A stretch of DNA of 64,000 nucleotides from Streptomyces chrestomyceticus JCM 4735. GTDB lineage: Bacteria > Actinomycetota > Actinomycetes > Streptomycetales > Streptomycetaceae. Made by a program: the position numbers and the translations under genes. This document shows positions 9,894 to 19,140 of this stretch, piece by piece. The notes under the pieces were generated by a model. The model made no database searches, was not told where the DNA came from, and worked only from the letters and a program-made list of their open reading frames with translations. The stretch covers positions 9,114,001-9,178,000 of the forward strand of contig NZ_BHZC01000001.1 in NCBI RefSeq assembly GCF_003865135.1, read 5' to 3'. Positions within the stretch are counted from its first letter, which is position 1; every line of letters starts with the position of its first letter.

Positions 9894-10832
9894 TCAGCAG
9901 GCGCCGTGGAGGCGGGACAGCAGCCGCTCGTGCGCCGCGGTGAAGTGCTGCCGTCCGGCGCCCGTCGCGAGGTCGTCGGTGTCCCAGGCAGGCGGGGGCA
10001 GCGCCGAGGCGAGGGCCTGTACGGGGCCGGGGTGGCCGATGGCGTGGATGAGCCGGGCGAGGGCCTGTTCACGAGCGTACGTGGTGCCGCCGTGCGCGGG
10101 GCCGGCGAGTTCTTCGTGGCTGATCACGCAGACGGCGGGGTGGTGCAGCAGCCACCGGCTGCGGCGCGCTTCGCGCATACCGGGGAAGCCGGGGTCGCTG
10201 AGGGCCAGAGTGATCTTGGCGTCCAGGGTGGGCTGCGCGGCGAGGATGTCGTGGTAGACGAGGTGTCCCGGCAGTGAGCCGGCCCGGTCCAAGGGCTGGG
10301 AGAGGGCGTGGATCTGGCTGACGATGCGGTCGCGGAGGTCGCGGTGGTGGAAGACGATGGGCGGCCGGCCGTCGGCGTGCCAGGCGCGCAGGAACCCCGC
10401 GTCGGCCGTGTGCAGGTCCAGGCCGGTGAGATACCAGCAGCCCCGGCCCGGCAGCAGCCCGAGCAGTTCGGCTTCCGGCAGGCGCGCCAGGCGGGCCTCG
10501 GTGTCCGGGGCGGCCGGGGAGGCGAGCGTCGTCGGCTGGCCCAGACGCGTCCACCACACCCGCCACAGGGCGCTGACCGCGACCTGGAAGGCGTCCTGCA
10601 GCGCGGAACTCCGGATCCGGTCGGCTGGGTTGAGCAGGAGCCCGGCGCGGTCGGCACCGTAGGCGGCGCGCAACAGCGGGTAGACCTCACCGGGGCCCGG
10701 CTGCCCGGCCGGGATGCGCGGGTCGCCGCTCATCGTGCCGTAGGGGGTGAAGCCGAGGGCGGTGGTGATGTCGGCCAGCAGCGGGGTGCCGCTGCCGGGC
10801 AGCGACACGACGATCATCTGGGGCACGGCCAT
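9894..10832 (-). CDS. Sulfotransferase-like P-loop protein
   Basis: A protein of about 312 residues with the start placed at 'MAVPQMIVVSLPGSGT'. 'VVSLPGSGTPLLADI' occupies the place of the PAPS 5'-phosphosulfate loop, and 'IVFHHRDLRDRIVSQIHAL' matches the 3'-phosphate-binding Arg/Ser segment of sulfotransferases. The rest is divergent, so the acceptor is unknown. It lies 99 bases downstream of the TPR gene on the same strand and is probably co-transcribed with it. It is far from the sulfamate-type cluster at the other end of the window and need not be related. Confidence 0.7.
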   Translation of the reverse strand: MAVPQMIVVSLPGSGTPLLADITTALGFTPYGTMSGDPRIPAGQPGPGEVYPLLRAAYGADRAGLLLNPADRIRSSALQDAFQVAVSALWRVWWTRLGQPTTLASPAAPDTEARLARLPEAELLGLLPGRGCWYLTGLDLHTADAGFLRAWHADGRPPIVFHHRDLRDRIVSQIHALSQPLDRAGSLPGHLVYHDILAAQPTLDAKITLALSDPGFPGMREARRSRWLLHHPAVCVISHEELAGPAHGGTTYAREQALARLIHAIGHPGPVQALASALPPPAWDTDDLATGAGRQHFTAAHERLLSRLHGAC

Positions 10833-10931
10833 GGCACAACTCCGTCCGAAGGAAGGCGGGGCGGCCGGTCGGGCGACCGGCTGCCCCGGGTGGGCGGGCG
10901 GACCGGGCGGACGGTCCACCGCACCGGGTGA

Positions 10932-12188
10932 TCACAGCGGGCCGGGCGCCGCGACGGGGGCGCGGGCGGTGAGCAGCAGGTCCTCGTAGACGTGGTGCCG
11001 ACGGCCGGCCGTACGGTGGCGCAGCAGCCGGGCAGCGTGCTCGTACGCTCCGGCTCCGGCCAGGGCACGGGCGAGGGTGTCCTGGATGATCTCGCGTTCC
11101 ACCCGCACCCCGCCGATCCGCCGCGTCCGCTCGCCCAGCGCGCTGAGCAGGGCGGCCGCCGCCGCGGGGCGGCCCTCGGTGATCTGCGCCAGGGCCTGGA
11201 CCACCGGCGTCAGGACGTCGCGGAAGTCGGGCCGCTGGTCGGTGGCCGTACGGTAGGCCAGGGCGTGCAGGTCGTCGGTGGCCGCTTCGACGGCCAGCGC
11301 CAGGGCGAGGTTGAAGGTGTGGAAGACCTCCGCCGTCCCGCCCGGCCCGGCGAGCAGGTCCCGCACCTGCGCCACGTCGCTACGGCCTGCCGGTGTCTGT
11401 CCTGCCAGCAGGAGCCGCCAGTTCACCGCGGCCCGCATCCCCACGTCCCCGCGCTCCAGCGCCGTGTCGGCCCGCCGGCGTGCGTCGGGGAAGTCGCCGC
11501 AGGCGATCGAGTGCAGCGCGGCGTGCCAGTTCAGGTGCCGGGCCTGTACGGCGTGCGGGTCCGCCGCGAGCCACCCGTCCAGGTACTCGACGCCGGCCCG
11601 GCCGGCGCCCAGTTCGTGCTCCGCGTGCGCGAGGGCGTGCACGGCCACGCCCGAGCGGGGGTGGATCTCCAGCGCCTGCCGGGCCAGCCGGTGCGCCTCC
11701 CGTACGCGCCCCTGCTCCGCCCGCGTCACGGCCAGCCAGCCCGTCCAGGCCCAACTGTCCGGGCCGGCCAGCGCCGACTGCTCCTCGACCAGCGCGTCAC
11801 CGTGAACGCGGTAGGCGGTCTCCCCGCAGGCGGAGAACGCGCCGATCATCAGCCCGGCCACCTCGTCGGCGGGCCACCGGGCGAAGTGCGCGACCAGGTG
11901 GTCGGCGGTCAGCCGGAACTGCCGGTGCGTGTGCAGGTACACCCCGTACACCAGGCTCGCCGCACGCTCGCCCGCCGCCTGCGCGTCCCGGTGCGCCACC
12001 ACCAACTGGTCCTTGAGCGCCGCGTCGCTCAGGCTGTCGGAGGTCGCCAGCGTCAGCAGCGCCCGCGCCGTCCCGCTGCCCGGGTCCTCGGCCGCCCACC
12101 GCCGCAGCAGGGGCAGCGCCTGCCCGCTCAGGGCCAGCAGCTCGGTCACCGCCTGGTCTTGCAGCCACGTGCCCGCCGCCACTTTCAC
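10932..12188 (-). CDS. Tetratricopeptide-repeat protein
   Basis: A protein of about 418 residues with the start placed at GTG 12188 behind GGAAAGGA. GTG 12197 is an in-frame alternative that sits too close to that site. Repeats such as 'AWTGWLAVTRAEQGRVREAHRLARQALEIHPRSGVAVHALAHAEHELG' and 'HLNWHAALHSIACGDFPDARRRADTALERGD' are TPR helices spanning most of the chain. There is no catalytic motif, signal peptide or DNA-binding domain. Its neighbour is the sulfotransferase-like gene, so it may be a scaffold or regulator for that protein (inference). Confidence 0.7.
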   Translation of the reverse strand: MKVAAGTWLQDQAVTELLALSGQALPLLRRWAAEDPGSGTARALLTLATSDSLSDAALKDQLVVAHRDAQAAGERAASLVYGVYLHTHRQFRLTADHLVAHFARWPADEVAGLMIGAFSACGETAYRVHGDALVEEQSALAGPDSWAWTGWLAVTRAEQGRVREAHRLARQALEIHPRSGVAVHALAHAEHELGAGRAGVEYLDGWLAADPHAVQARHLNWHAALHSIACGDFPDARRRADTALERGDVGMRAAVNWRLLLAGQTPAGRSDVAQVRDLLAGPGGTAEVFHTFNLALALAVEAATDDLHALAYRTATDQRPDFRDVLTPVVQALAQITEGRPAAAAALLSALGERTRRIGGVRVEREIIQDTLARALAGAGAYEHAARLLRHRTAGRRHHVYEDLLLTARAPVAAPGPL

Positions 12189-12552
12189 CGCCGCCACTTC
12201 CTTTCCCGGCCCGCACGCGGAACAACGACCCAACCCCGCCCGCGACACGTGCCTGTGCGTTGTGAGCCGGGTGAACGGAAATACACGGCACGCTTTCCCG
12301 TCGGGGCCTTCGGAACTTTCGCTGTCCCATGGTGCGGCCTCACGCAAGCCCTTTATATGAAGGTTTGCATTTCCAGGGCCTGGCTGCACAGGCCGCAGAC
12401 AGGAGCCCTTCGTCCCGAAGGGGGGAACTCCGGCGGGGGAAGGGCGCACACCCCGATTCCCTGGAACGGCGGAGCGGAAAGGACGGTGCATTCCCGACGC
12501 CGGGACGCAAGGCACCGGTGATGCGCCGAGGGCTTGTCTTCCGGGGGCAGGC
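12189..12552. other. Gene-free stretch upstream of the TPR gene
   Basis: About 360 bases separating the TPR start from the SGNH-hydrolase remnant. It should hold the promoter of the TPR/sulfotransferase pair, but I see no convincing -10/-35 pair. Open frames here have no recognisable protein similarity. Confidence 0.4.
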
Positions 12553-13055
12553 GACCAATCGCAGCCACGCCGCCGCGAGTGCGGCGTGGCCGGCCGGGGT
12601 CGGGTGGACGCCGTCCTCGGCCCAGTATTCGGGGCCGGTCGCCGTGGAGAGTTCCGTGAACATGCTGTCGGCCGGGAGAAGTTGCGCGCCATAAGGACGG
12701 GCGAGTTCACGTACGGCCTGGATCTTCGGGTTCAGGTCGGCGCGCCATTGCGTGCGTTCTTCCGGGCCGACACGCGCGGCCCCGGCCTCGACGACGCCGT
12801 GGACCGGCAGGAGGAACGGTTCGATGAGAATCAGCTCCGTACCGGCCTCGGCGAGGGGCGCGAGCAGCCGGCCCGTAACCCGCCGCGAATTCCTCCACGG
12901 GAAGCACGTGTCCCTCCGGGGCCAGCGTGTGCCGGCCCATGTCGTTGACCCCGACGAGGATCGACACCCCGTCAGGGCGCGCACCGAGCATGTCCGTCTG
13001 CCAGCGGGGTTCGAGGTCCCGCACCTTGTGGCCCGCGACGGGTCGAAGTCGCGGT
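12553..13055 (-). pseudogene. SGNH/GDSL hydrolase remnant, 5'-truncated and frameshifted
   Basis: The upstream part reads 'VRDLEPRWQTDMLGARPDGV', then 'SILVGVNDMGRHTL', and stays in one frame until about 12870. It then continues in another frame as 'RLLAPLAEAGTELILIEPFLLPV' through 'EYWAEDGVHPTPAGHAALA', the block V Asp-x-x-His of SGNH hydrolases. One extra C in the run at 12869-12874 explains the shift. The catalytic-serine block (GDSL) and the first ~40 residues are missing because the homology starts abruptly at about 13055, where an FAD monooxygenase fragment ends. The frameshift could be a sequencing error; the truncation is not explained that way. Confidence 0.75.
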
Positions 13056-13590
13056 CGCCCGCCCAGGCGACGAAGCCGTCCGGGCGGACGAGGACGGCAC
13101 CCGGGCCGAGGTCGTTCTTCGCCGTCCCGGCCGTGTGACGCAGGCGGCCCGGCCGGGCCGTCGCCGCATCGGGCAGGCGGCGGTCGGCGGTGAGGTCGAG
13201 TGCGAGGCCGCGCCCGCCCCGCAACAGTTCACCGAGACGGGTGCCGTCTTCGAGCTGGAGGTCCGGGGCGCTGCGGCCGGTCAGCGGGTGGCCGCCGCCG
13301 AGGTCGTAGCGGATCGACGAGCCGGACACCTTCGCAGACACGTGGGTCGTTCCGTCCCGCGTCCCGAGCAGGTCGCGCATCACCGACTGGATCGCCTGGC
13401 CGTGGGGGCCCGGCCGCATCACCGCTGCCTGGGCGCGCGTCCAGTCGAGCACCCCCGCGCCGATCGGGTGCCGTTCGCGGGTATAGGTGTCGAGCAGGCC
13501 GTCCGGCGCGTGCCCGTGCACGGTCGCCGCGAGTTTCCACCCCAGGTTCATGGCGTCACCGAGGCCGAGGTTGAGTCCCTGCCCGCCGTT
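13042..13590 (-). pseudogene. FAD-dependent aromatic monooxygenase remnant (C-terminal half)
   Basis: About 183 residues beginning abruptly at 'NGGQGLNLGLGDAMNLGWKL', the conserved FAD ribityl-binding GD motif region of FAD_binding_3 hydroxylases. It continues through the C-terminal thioredoxin-like domain ('LLRGGRGLALDL...VLVRPDGFVAWAG'). The N-terminal GxGxxG dinucleotide fold and the substrate domain are absent. On one side it abuts a regulator fragment on the opposite strand, and on the other it runs into the SGNH remnant. This looks like deletion and rearrangement debris. Confidence 0.8.
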
Positions 13591-13593
13591 CGG

Positions 13594-14266
13594 CTCGCTC
13601 AGCGTCGGCGACGAGGTCTTCGGCGATCTGCGCTGGATCGACCTGTACCTGCGGCGCGGCGACACCGACCGGGTGATCGCGACGATCGGCTCGGCACGGG
13701 AACGGGCGCGGCGCATGAGCGCGCCCGAGATGCTGTTCCTGGTCGACGCGTGGGAGGCCGCCTCCCGGGTGGGGCGCGGCGACCTGGACCGGGCGCGCGA
13801 CCTGCTGGACGACGCCGAACGGGGGCTGCGCGGCGGCACCCTGTTCCCCGGCGACCACGCGCGGACGCTGGCCGGCGGCGTACGGGCCGCGTACTGCCTG
13901 GAGACGGGGGACCTGGCCGGCGCGGAGCGGGCGCTCGGGACGGCGTACGCGGCGGCGCCGGCGGCCCGTGATCTGCCGATCCTGTCGGTGGTGGCGGTGC
14001 AGGCGGCCGCGTTCGCCGAGGCACACGGGCGGCACCACCGGGCCGCCGTCCTGCTCGGCGCCGCCTCCCGGCTGCGCGGCGCTCACGACCGTACCGACCG
14101 GCAGGTGCGCGACCTCACCCGCCGGGGGCGGGCCGCGCTGGGCGAGGACGCCTTCGCCGCGGCGTACGGTACGGGCTGGGAGCTGGACGGGAAGACGGCC
14201 GCGACCGAGGTCGACCCGGGCCGGCTGCGCCGGGAGTTGGGGACGGCTCGTCCGGGGCACGGGTGA
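13594..14266 (+). pseudogene. C-terminal remnant of a large TPR-type transcriptional regulator
   Basis: About 220 residues in one frame without a proper start. They resemble the C-terminal tail of AfsR/LAL-type regulators: 'LRWIDLYLRRGDTDRVIATI', 'LVDAWEAASRVGRGDLDRARDLLDDAERGLRGG', 'AVLLGAASRLRGAHDRTD' and 'LGEDAFAAAYGTGWELD'. The DNA-binding and ATPase domains are missing. It begins exactly where the opposing FAD-enzyme fragment ends (about 13590), which marks a rearrangement junction. Confidence 0.7.
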
Positions 14267-14573
14267 ACTGTCCGGCGCGCCGTGCTCCGGTAGATGGCGG
14301 TAGGTCAGGTTTGTTCGTCACGGGTGGGGCCGGGCCCGGTGCTCTCCGTCATCCCGGAGAACGTCCCTGGTCGTCGCCGGTGTTGGTCAAATGACGCCAC
14401 CGATCAAGAACCTGTCGGCCGTGACTGTCGTCTCCCAGCGTGAGATCAGTCAGGAGGGCACCGGTCGCGGGAACGCACCGGTGCGCCGTGCCGTGGGGAG
14501 CGGTCCGGCCGCTGCCTGGCTGAAGGAAAACGTGCAGGAACCTCTAGCATTGTCGACTCGGAGGAAGATCCCG
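14267..14573. other. Leader region of the LAL regulator
   Basis: About 307 bases without a supported gene. It carries the GGAGGA ribosome binding site (14560-14565) for the GTG at 14574. An open frame upstream of that GTG has no similarity to the family, and the strong ribosome site argues against a longer protein. Confidence 0.45.
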
Positions 14574-17264
14574 GTGCAGCTCGTGGCCAGACACGCGGAG
14601 CGGCGTGAGTTCGATGGATTGGTGACTTCGGCCGCCGTCGGGCGGGGTGGGGCCGTCGTGGTGGCCGGGGAGGCGGGCATCGGGAAGTCGGCGCTGGTCG
14701 ACGCCGTGGTGGAGGCGCTGGACGGGTTCCAGGTGCTGCGGGCCGCCGGTACGGAGTTCGAGCACGACCTGCTCTACGCGACGCTGCACCAGTTGTGCGC
14801 CCCGGTCCTGGACTACCGGCGCAGGCTGCCCGTGGTGCAACGCAGGTCCCTGGAGGCGGTGTTCGGCCTCGGCGCGCAGACCTCGCCCGACCCGCTGACG
14901 GTCGGCCTCGCCGTCCTGGGGCTGCTGCACGAGGTGGCGAAGGACACGCCGGTCTGCTGTGTGGTGGACGACGCCCAGTGGATCGACGACGCCTCGCGGC
15001 GCGTGCTGGTGTTCGTGGCCCGGCGGGTGTCCGCCGAACGGATCGCGATGGTCTTCGCCACCCGCGACGCCGGCGCGTCGTCCGGCTTCGCCGAACTGCC
15101 GCGGCTGCCCCTCACCGGCCTGGACGACGAGGACGCCCGGGCCCTCTTGGGCGCCGCGACGCACATCGGACCGGACGCCGAGGTCATCGACCGCATCCTG
15201 GCCGAGGCGCACGGAAACCCGCTGGCGCTGCTGGTGTTCGCCCACCACGCGGAACCGTTCGGTGTCCCCGGCCCCCGGCGCTTCCGGGCCAGTGTGGTGG
15301 ACACGCTGGAGGAGCAGTTCGTCCACCGCTTCGAGCGGCTGCCGGACGCCACCCGGTCGCTGGTCGTGCTCGCAGCGGCCGAGCCGGTCGGCGACCTCGA
15401 CCTGCTGCGCAGCGCGGCACGGCGCCTCGGGCTGGACGCCGCGGGGTTCACCCACGCGGAGAACGCCGGACTGCTGGTCCTGGGACCGCTGTTGCGCTTC
15501 CGGCACCCACTGGTGCGCTCCGCGGTCTACGCCTCGGCCACCCCGGAGAAACGCCGGGGTATGCACGGCGCCCTCGCGGCGGTGACCGATCCGGAGACCG
15601 ACCTCGACCGTCAGGCGTGGCACCGGGCCCACGCGGTCATCGACGCCGACGAGGACATCGCGGCGGAGCTGGAACGGTCCGCCGACCGGGCCCGCCTGCG
15701 CGGCGGCTTCGCCGCGGCCGCCGCGTTCATGGAGCGGGCGGGCCAACTGACCCCCGCCCCCGACCGCCAGGCCACGCGGCTGCTCGTCGCGGCGACCCTG
15801 CGGCTGCGGGCGGGGGCGCCCGACGCCGCCCGCGCCCTGGTCACCCGCGCGGAGCGGCGCCGGATGGACGACGAGGGCCGCGCCAAGGCGCGCCTGCTGC
15901 GGGCCCGGATCGAGTACCAGCGTTCCCACGCGCCGCGGGCGACGGCCCGACTTGTCGACGCCGTAACCGAGTTGGCGCCTCCCGAGCAGGCGCGGGACAC
16001 CTACCTGGAAGCGTTCGCGTCGTTCATGTACAACGACATACACCCGGGTCTGCTCAGGGACCTCGGTGCCCGGATCCGGGAGCGGGCGCCGCAGCGGGAG
16101 ACCGCCGGGCCGGCCGATCTGCTGCTCGACGCGCTGCTGGACCAGGCCATGCTGCCCGTGGAGCGGGCGGTGCCGGCCATGCGCGACGCGGTGGCGGCGT
16201 ACCGTGCGGCCGACTCCTCGCCGGGCCCGTGGCGGATGAACCTGCTCTGCCAGGTCGCCATCGACCTGCGGGACGACGAGGCGGCGGAGGAGATCGCTGA
16301 CCGGCAGGTGGACGAGGCGCGGCGGCAGGGCTCCCTCGCCTCGCTGCCGCAGGCCCTGCGGTACCAGGCGGTCGCCAGAGTGTCGGTCGGCCGGTTCGAC
16401 GAGGCGGCCGCCAGCCTCGGCGAGGCCCGGGCCGTCGACGAGGCGGCCGGCACGGTGCCCCTGCTGGGGCCCGAACTCGTCCTCACCGGCTTCCGCGGCG
16501 ACGAGGAACGCTTCGCCGAGCTGCGGGAACTGGTGGGACGCGAGGGCCGGCCGTTCGAAGCCGCCGGAGAGCACTACGCCAGGGCGGTCCTGCACAACGG
16601 GCTCGGCAACTACGAAGCGGCACTGGACGCCGCGCTGACGGCCCAGCGCCGGAACCAGGCAGGCTCGTACTCGATCTGGGCCGTCTACTCCGAACTGGTC
16701 GAAGCCGCGGCGCGCGCCGGACGCGGCGAGGACGCAGCCGATGCCATGGACCACCTGGAGGCGCTGGCCCGCGCCAACCCCGTCCCGTGGGCCTTCGCCG
16801 AAAGCCTCCGGGCCCAGGCCCTCCTCGAACGGGGCGACTGCGATGCGTTGTACCGGCAGGCCATCGACCAGTTCGCCCGGACGCGGGTACGGGTGCTCCA
16901 CGCGCGCGCCCGCCTGACGTACGGGGAATGGCTGCGCCGGGAGAACCGGCGGGCCGAGGCCCGTGACGAACTGCGGGCAGCACACGACACGCTGTCGTGC
17001 ATCGGCGCCCGCGGCTTCGCCGAGCGCGCGGCCCGCGAACTGCGCGCCACCGGCGAACAGCCGCGCCGGCACGGCGAGGACCCACTGGGCCTGCTCACCG
17101 CGCAGGAACGGCTGATCGCCGGAAAGGTCGCCGCCGGGGCCACGTCCAAGGAAGTGGGCGTGATGCTGTTCCTCAGCCCGCGCACCATCGACACCCACCT
17201 GCGCAACGTGTACCGCAAACTGGGCATCTCCTCGCGCCGCCAGCTCCGCGAGCTGTCGCTGTGA
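14574..17264 (+). CDS. LAL-type LuxR-family transcriptional regulator
   Basis: A protein of 896 residues. It starts at GTG 14574 with GGAGGA eight bases upstream and the family-typical 'LVARHAERREFDGLV'. The N-terminal AAA/STAND ATPase has Walker A 'GEAGIGKSALVD' (around residues 31-42) and Walker B 'VCCVVDDAQWID'. A long TPR-like helical middle follows. The C-terminus is a LuxR helix-turn-helix ('LTAQERLIAGKVAAGATSKEVGVML...SPRTIDTHLRNVYRKLGISSR'). LAL proteins are ATP-dependent activators, often pathway-specific. No target is obvious, as the nearest genes are regulators and remnants. Confidence 0.92.
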   Translation: MQLVARHAERREFDGLVTSAAVGRGGAVVVAGEAGIGKSALVDAVVEALDGFQVLRAAGTEFEHDLLYATLHQLCAPVLDYRRRLPVVQRRSLEAVFGLGAQTSPDPLTVGLAVLGLLHEVAKDTPVCCVVDDAQWIDDASRRVLVFVARRVSAERIAMVFATRDAGASSGFAELPRLPLTGLDDEDARALLGAATHIGPDAEVIDRILAEAHGNPLALLVFAHHAEPFGVPGPRRFRASVVDTLEEQFVHRFERLPDATRSLVVLAAAEPVGDLDLLRSAARRLGLDAAGFTHAENAGLLVLGPLLRFRHPLVRSAVYASATPEKRRGMHGALAAVTDPETDLDRQAWHRAHAVIDADEDIAAELERSADRARLRGGFAAAAAFMERAGQLTPAPDRQATRLLVAATLRLRAGAPDAARALVTRAERRRMDDEGRAKARLLRARIEYQRSHAPRATARLVDAVTELAPPEQARDTYLEAFASFMYNDIHPGLLRDLGARIRERAPQRETAGPADLLLDALLDQAMLPVERAVPAMRDAVAAYRAADSSPGPWRMNLLCQVAIDLRDDEAAEEIADRQVDEARRQGSLASLPQALRYQAVARVSVGRFDEAAASLGEARAVDEAAGTVPLLGPELVLTGFRGDEERFAELRELVGREGRPFEAAGEHYARAVLHNGLGNYEAALDAALTAQRRNQAGSYSIWAVYSELVEAAARAGRGEDAADAMDHLEALARANPVPWAFAESLRAQALLERGDCDALYRQAIDQFARTRVRVLHARARLTYGEWLRRENRRAEARDELRAAHDTLSCIGARGFAERAARELRATGEQPRRHGEDPLGLLTAQERLIAGKVAAGATSKEVGVMLFLSPRTIDTHLRNVYRKLGISSRRQLRELSL

Positions 17265-17341
17265 CGACCCGGCGTCGCGGCACGTCACCGCGTACGTCAG
17301 CCGCCAAGGCGGCTCCGACGGGGTGACGTACCACGGCCGGT

Positions 17342-17500
17342 TCAGGACTGGTCCCCACCGGACCGGGTGGCGAGCAGTTCGTGCGGCAGCAGCGTGGCCA
17401 GCACTGCGGACAGCAGCCGGTGTTCGTCCTGCGGCGTCTTCGTCCAGGCCGTCACCAGGTAGGAGAGCTGGAACCAGCGCGGCGGACGGCGGCGGGGCAG
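17342..17500 (-). pseudogene. Possible DUF4255 (Pvc16-like) C-terminal remnant
   Basis: A frame of about 50 residues ending at the TGA 17342-17344 reads 'PPRWFQLSYLVTAWTKTPQD' and then 'EHRLLSAVLATLLPHELLA'. This matches the DUF4255 signature of contractile-injection-system sheath-cap/adaptor proteins (Y-L-V-T-A-W...E-D-E-H-R-L-L). No start or N-terminal part is present. The adjacent LuxR-type regulator gene resembles regulators that I associate with Streptomyces contractile injection clusters. The fragment suggests such a cluster was once here, or is a neutral relic. It is short, so caution is due. Confidence 0.45.
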
Positions 17501-17539
17501 CGCTGGTGCCCCAAGGGGCCGCCCCCGCCGTACGGCCGG

Positions 17540-18196
17540 TCAGATGTAGCCCTCGCGGAGGGCGTACGCCACCGCGTGCGAGCGGTTGCGCAGATGCAGG
17601 CGGGTGGTGAGCCCGTGCATGACGTTCTTGACGGTGCGTTCGGAGTACGACAGCTTGGTGGCGATCTCCGAGGTGTCGAACCCCTCGGCGACCAGCCGCA
17701 CGACGTCCACCTCGCGGGAGGTGAGGCCCAGGAAGGACCCCGGCTGGTCGGCGCCGCCCCGGTGCAGGCGCCCCACCTGGCTGATGAGCCGGCCCAGCAG
17801 GTCGGCGGGCAGATCGCCGCCGCCCTCGGCCGCGGTCAGTACGGCCTGCAGCAGTCGGTGCGCGGTGGCCTCGCGGCGCCAGACGATGGCTCCCGCGCCG
17901 CACTCGATGACGTCCAGCAGTTCGTTCTCCCGGATGGTGCCCACGACGAGCACCACCCGCGCTCCCTCGCTGCGGACGAGCCGCCGCAGCCGGGCGAGCG
18001 CCGCCTCGTCGAGCACGTCCTCGACGAGCACGGCCACGGCGGCGGAAGCGGCGTCCTCCCCGAGGTCGACCTCCGGGTGGCGGCGTAACTGGCTGAGGAC
18101 CCCCTCACGGCTGATCGGGTCGGGCGCGGTGACGGCCACCCGCACCCGGCGCGCGGTGGGTACGGAAGCCGTGGCGGCCGGGTGCGAGCTGAGCAC
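17540..18196 (-). CDS. LuxR-family response-regulator-like protein
   Basis: A protein of 218 residues starting at GTG 18196 behind AGGGGA. The N-terminal ~130 residues are receiver-like ('RVRVAVTAPDPISREGVLSQL'). The position of the usual phospho-acceptor Asp strand reads 'AAVAVLVEDVLDE', so phosphorylation is doubtful. The C-terminal LuxR HTH is clear: 'LTSREVDVVRLVAEGFDTSE' followed by 'IATKLSYSERTVKNVMHGLT'. It closely resembles the product of 37331-38155 in layout and HTH. It borders a DUF4255-like remnant. Confidence 0.88.
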   Translation of the reverse strand: MLSSHPAATASVPTARRVRVAVTAPDPISREGVLSQLRRHPEVDLGEDAASAAVAVLVEDVLDEAALARLRRLVRSEGARVVLVVGTIRENELLDVIECGAGAIVWRREATAHRLLQAVLTAAEGGGDLPADLLGRLISQVGRLHRGGADQPGSFLGLTSREVDVVRLVAEGFDTSEIATKLSYSERTVKNVMHGLTTRLHLRNRSHAVAYALREGYI

Positions 18197-18479
18197 GTGA
18201 ATCCCCTGTCCTGTTCACCGGCGGTCCCCATCCGTCCGGAGCCGGTACGTGACTGCTGTACCGAGCATGCCGCCGGAAGGGGAATCGCCGCGTCGGCGAG
18301 AACTACGTAGCCCGGCCCTTACGTAATCCTGCGCCGGGCGGAGGCGGGGGAGCCCCGCGGGGCCGCACGCGGCGTGCCGCCATCCGGGCCAGGCTTCCGG
18401 ACCGGCCCGGCATGGCGGCGGCGTGCCGGTGCGGTGCGCCGGGATGCTGGTCCGGTGCCCGGAGCAGGCAGGAGGAGCC

Positions 18480-19070
18480 GTGGACGATCCCAGCGGCCGG
18501 GGAGCCCGGAGCCCGGCGCCCGCCGGTGCGGTCCACACCGTCCCCGGCGGGTCGGGAGTCATCGGTATCGGGCTCGCCGCCGTACTGACGGCCGCACTCG
18601 CGCAGGGCTCGTGGCAGTGGTTCGCCACGTACGTCGGCGTGACGCTGCTCGCGGTGATCCTCTCCTTCTACCGGCTGCCGCCGTGGGCCCCCGGCCTCCG
18701 ACCCGCGTATCTCGCGAACCTGACGGCGTTCTCGCTGGTCGTCGGCCTGTGCACGGCGATCACCCTGGCCCCCATGATGCAGCGCTGGGCCTGGCTGTTC
18801 CCGATGCCGGGCACCCGCGACCGGTGCCCCGAACTGGGCACCTACGAGAGCATCCGCACCGAGGCGGCACTGGCCGGCCTGACCGGCCGCGACGGCGCCG
18901 CCCTCGCCCACGCGCAGGACGTCCACCGCCAGACCGCCGTGGCCGACTGCCTGTCCGCCACCACGACCCGGTGGCTGCCGGTGTACGCGGCCGGAGTGGC
19001 CGTGCTGGTGGGGCTGGGGGCCTGGGCTTACGACCGGGCGCGCGCCAGGAGCCGGGCCGGAGCCGGATGA
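18480..19070 (+). CDS. Multi-pass membrane protein of unknown function
   Basis: A protein of 196 residues starting at GTG 18480 with AGGAGGAG at 18470-18477, a very strong ribosome site. Hydrophobic segments cover roughly residues 22-60 (two helices), 72-100 and 170-190. Between the last two lies a loop with two cysteines (DRCPEL and VADCLS) that may face outside. Actinobacterial proteins of this pattern are uncharacterised. The DDAH-like gene follows at 71 bases on the same strand. Confidence 0.75.
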   Translation: MDDPSGRGARSPAPAGAVHTVPGGSGVIGIGLAAVLTAALAQGSWQWFATYVGVTLLAVILSFYRLPPWAPGLRPAYLANLTAFSLVVGLCTAITLAPMMQRWAWLFPMPGTRDRCPELGTYESIRTEAALAGLTGRDGAALAHAQDVHRQTAVADCLSATTTRWLPVYAAGVAVLVGLGAWAYDRARARSRAGAG

Positions 19071-19140
19071 AAAACGCGGCAGATGGGGGATGCTCGCTAC
19101 GGGGGCGAAAGATGCCGGACCAGTTCTCCGAGGAGCCGCC

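Noticed and set aside
14544-17903. A very long minus-strand open frame opposite the LAL gene
   Set aside because: High G+C third positions create long antisense frames. The plus-strand LAL protein has complete domains, while the antisense translation has none.
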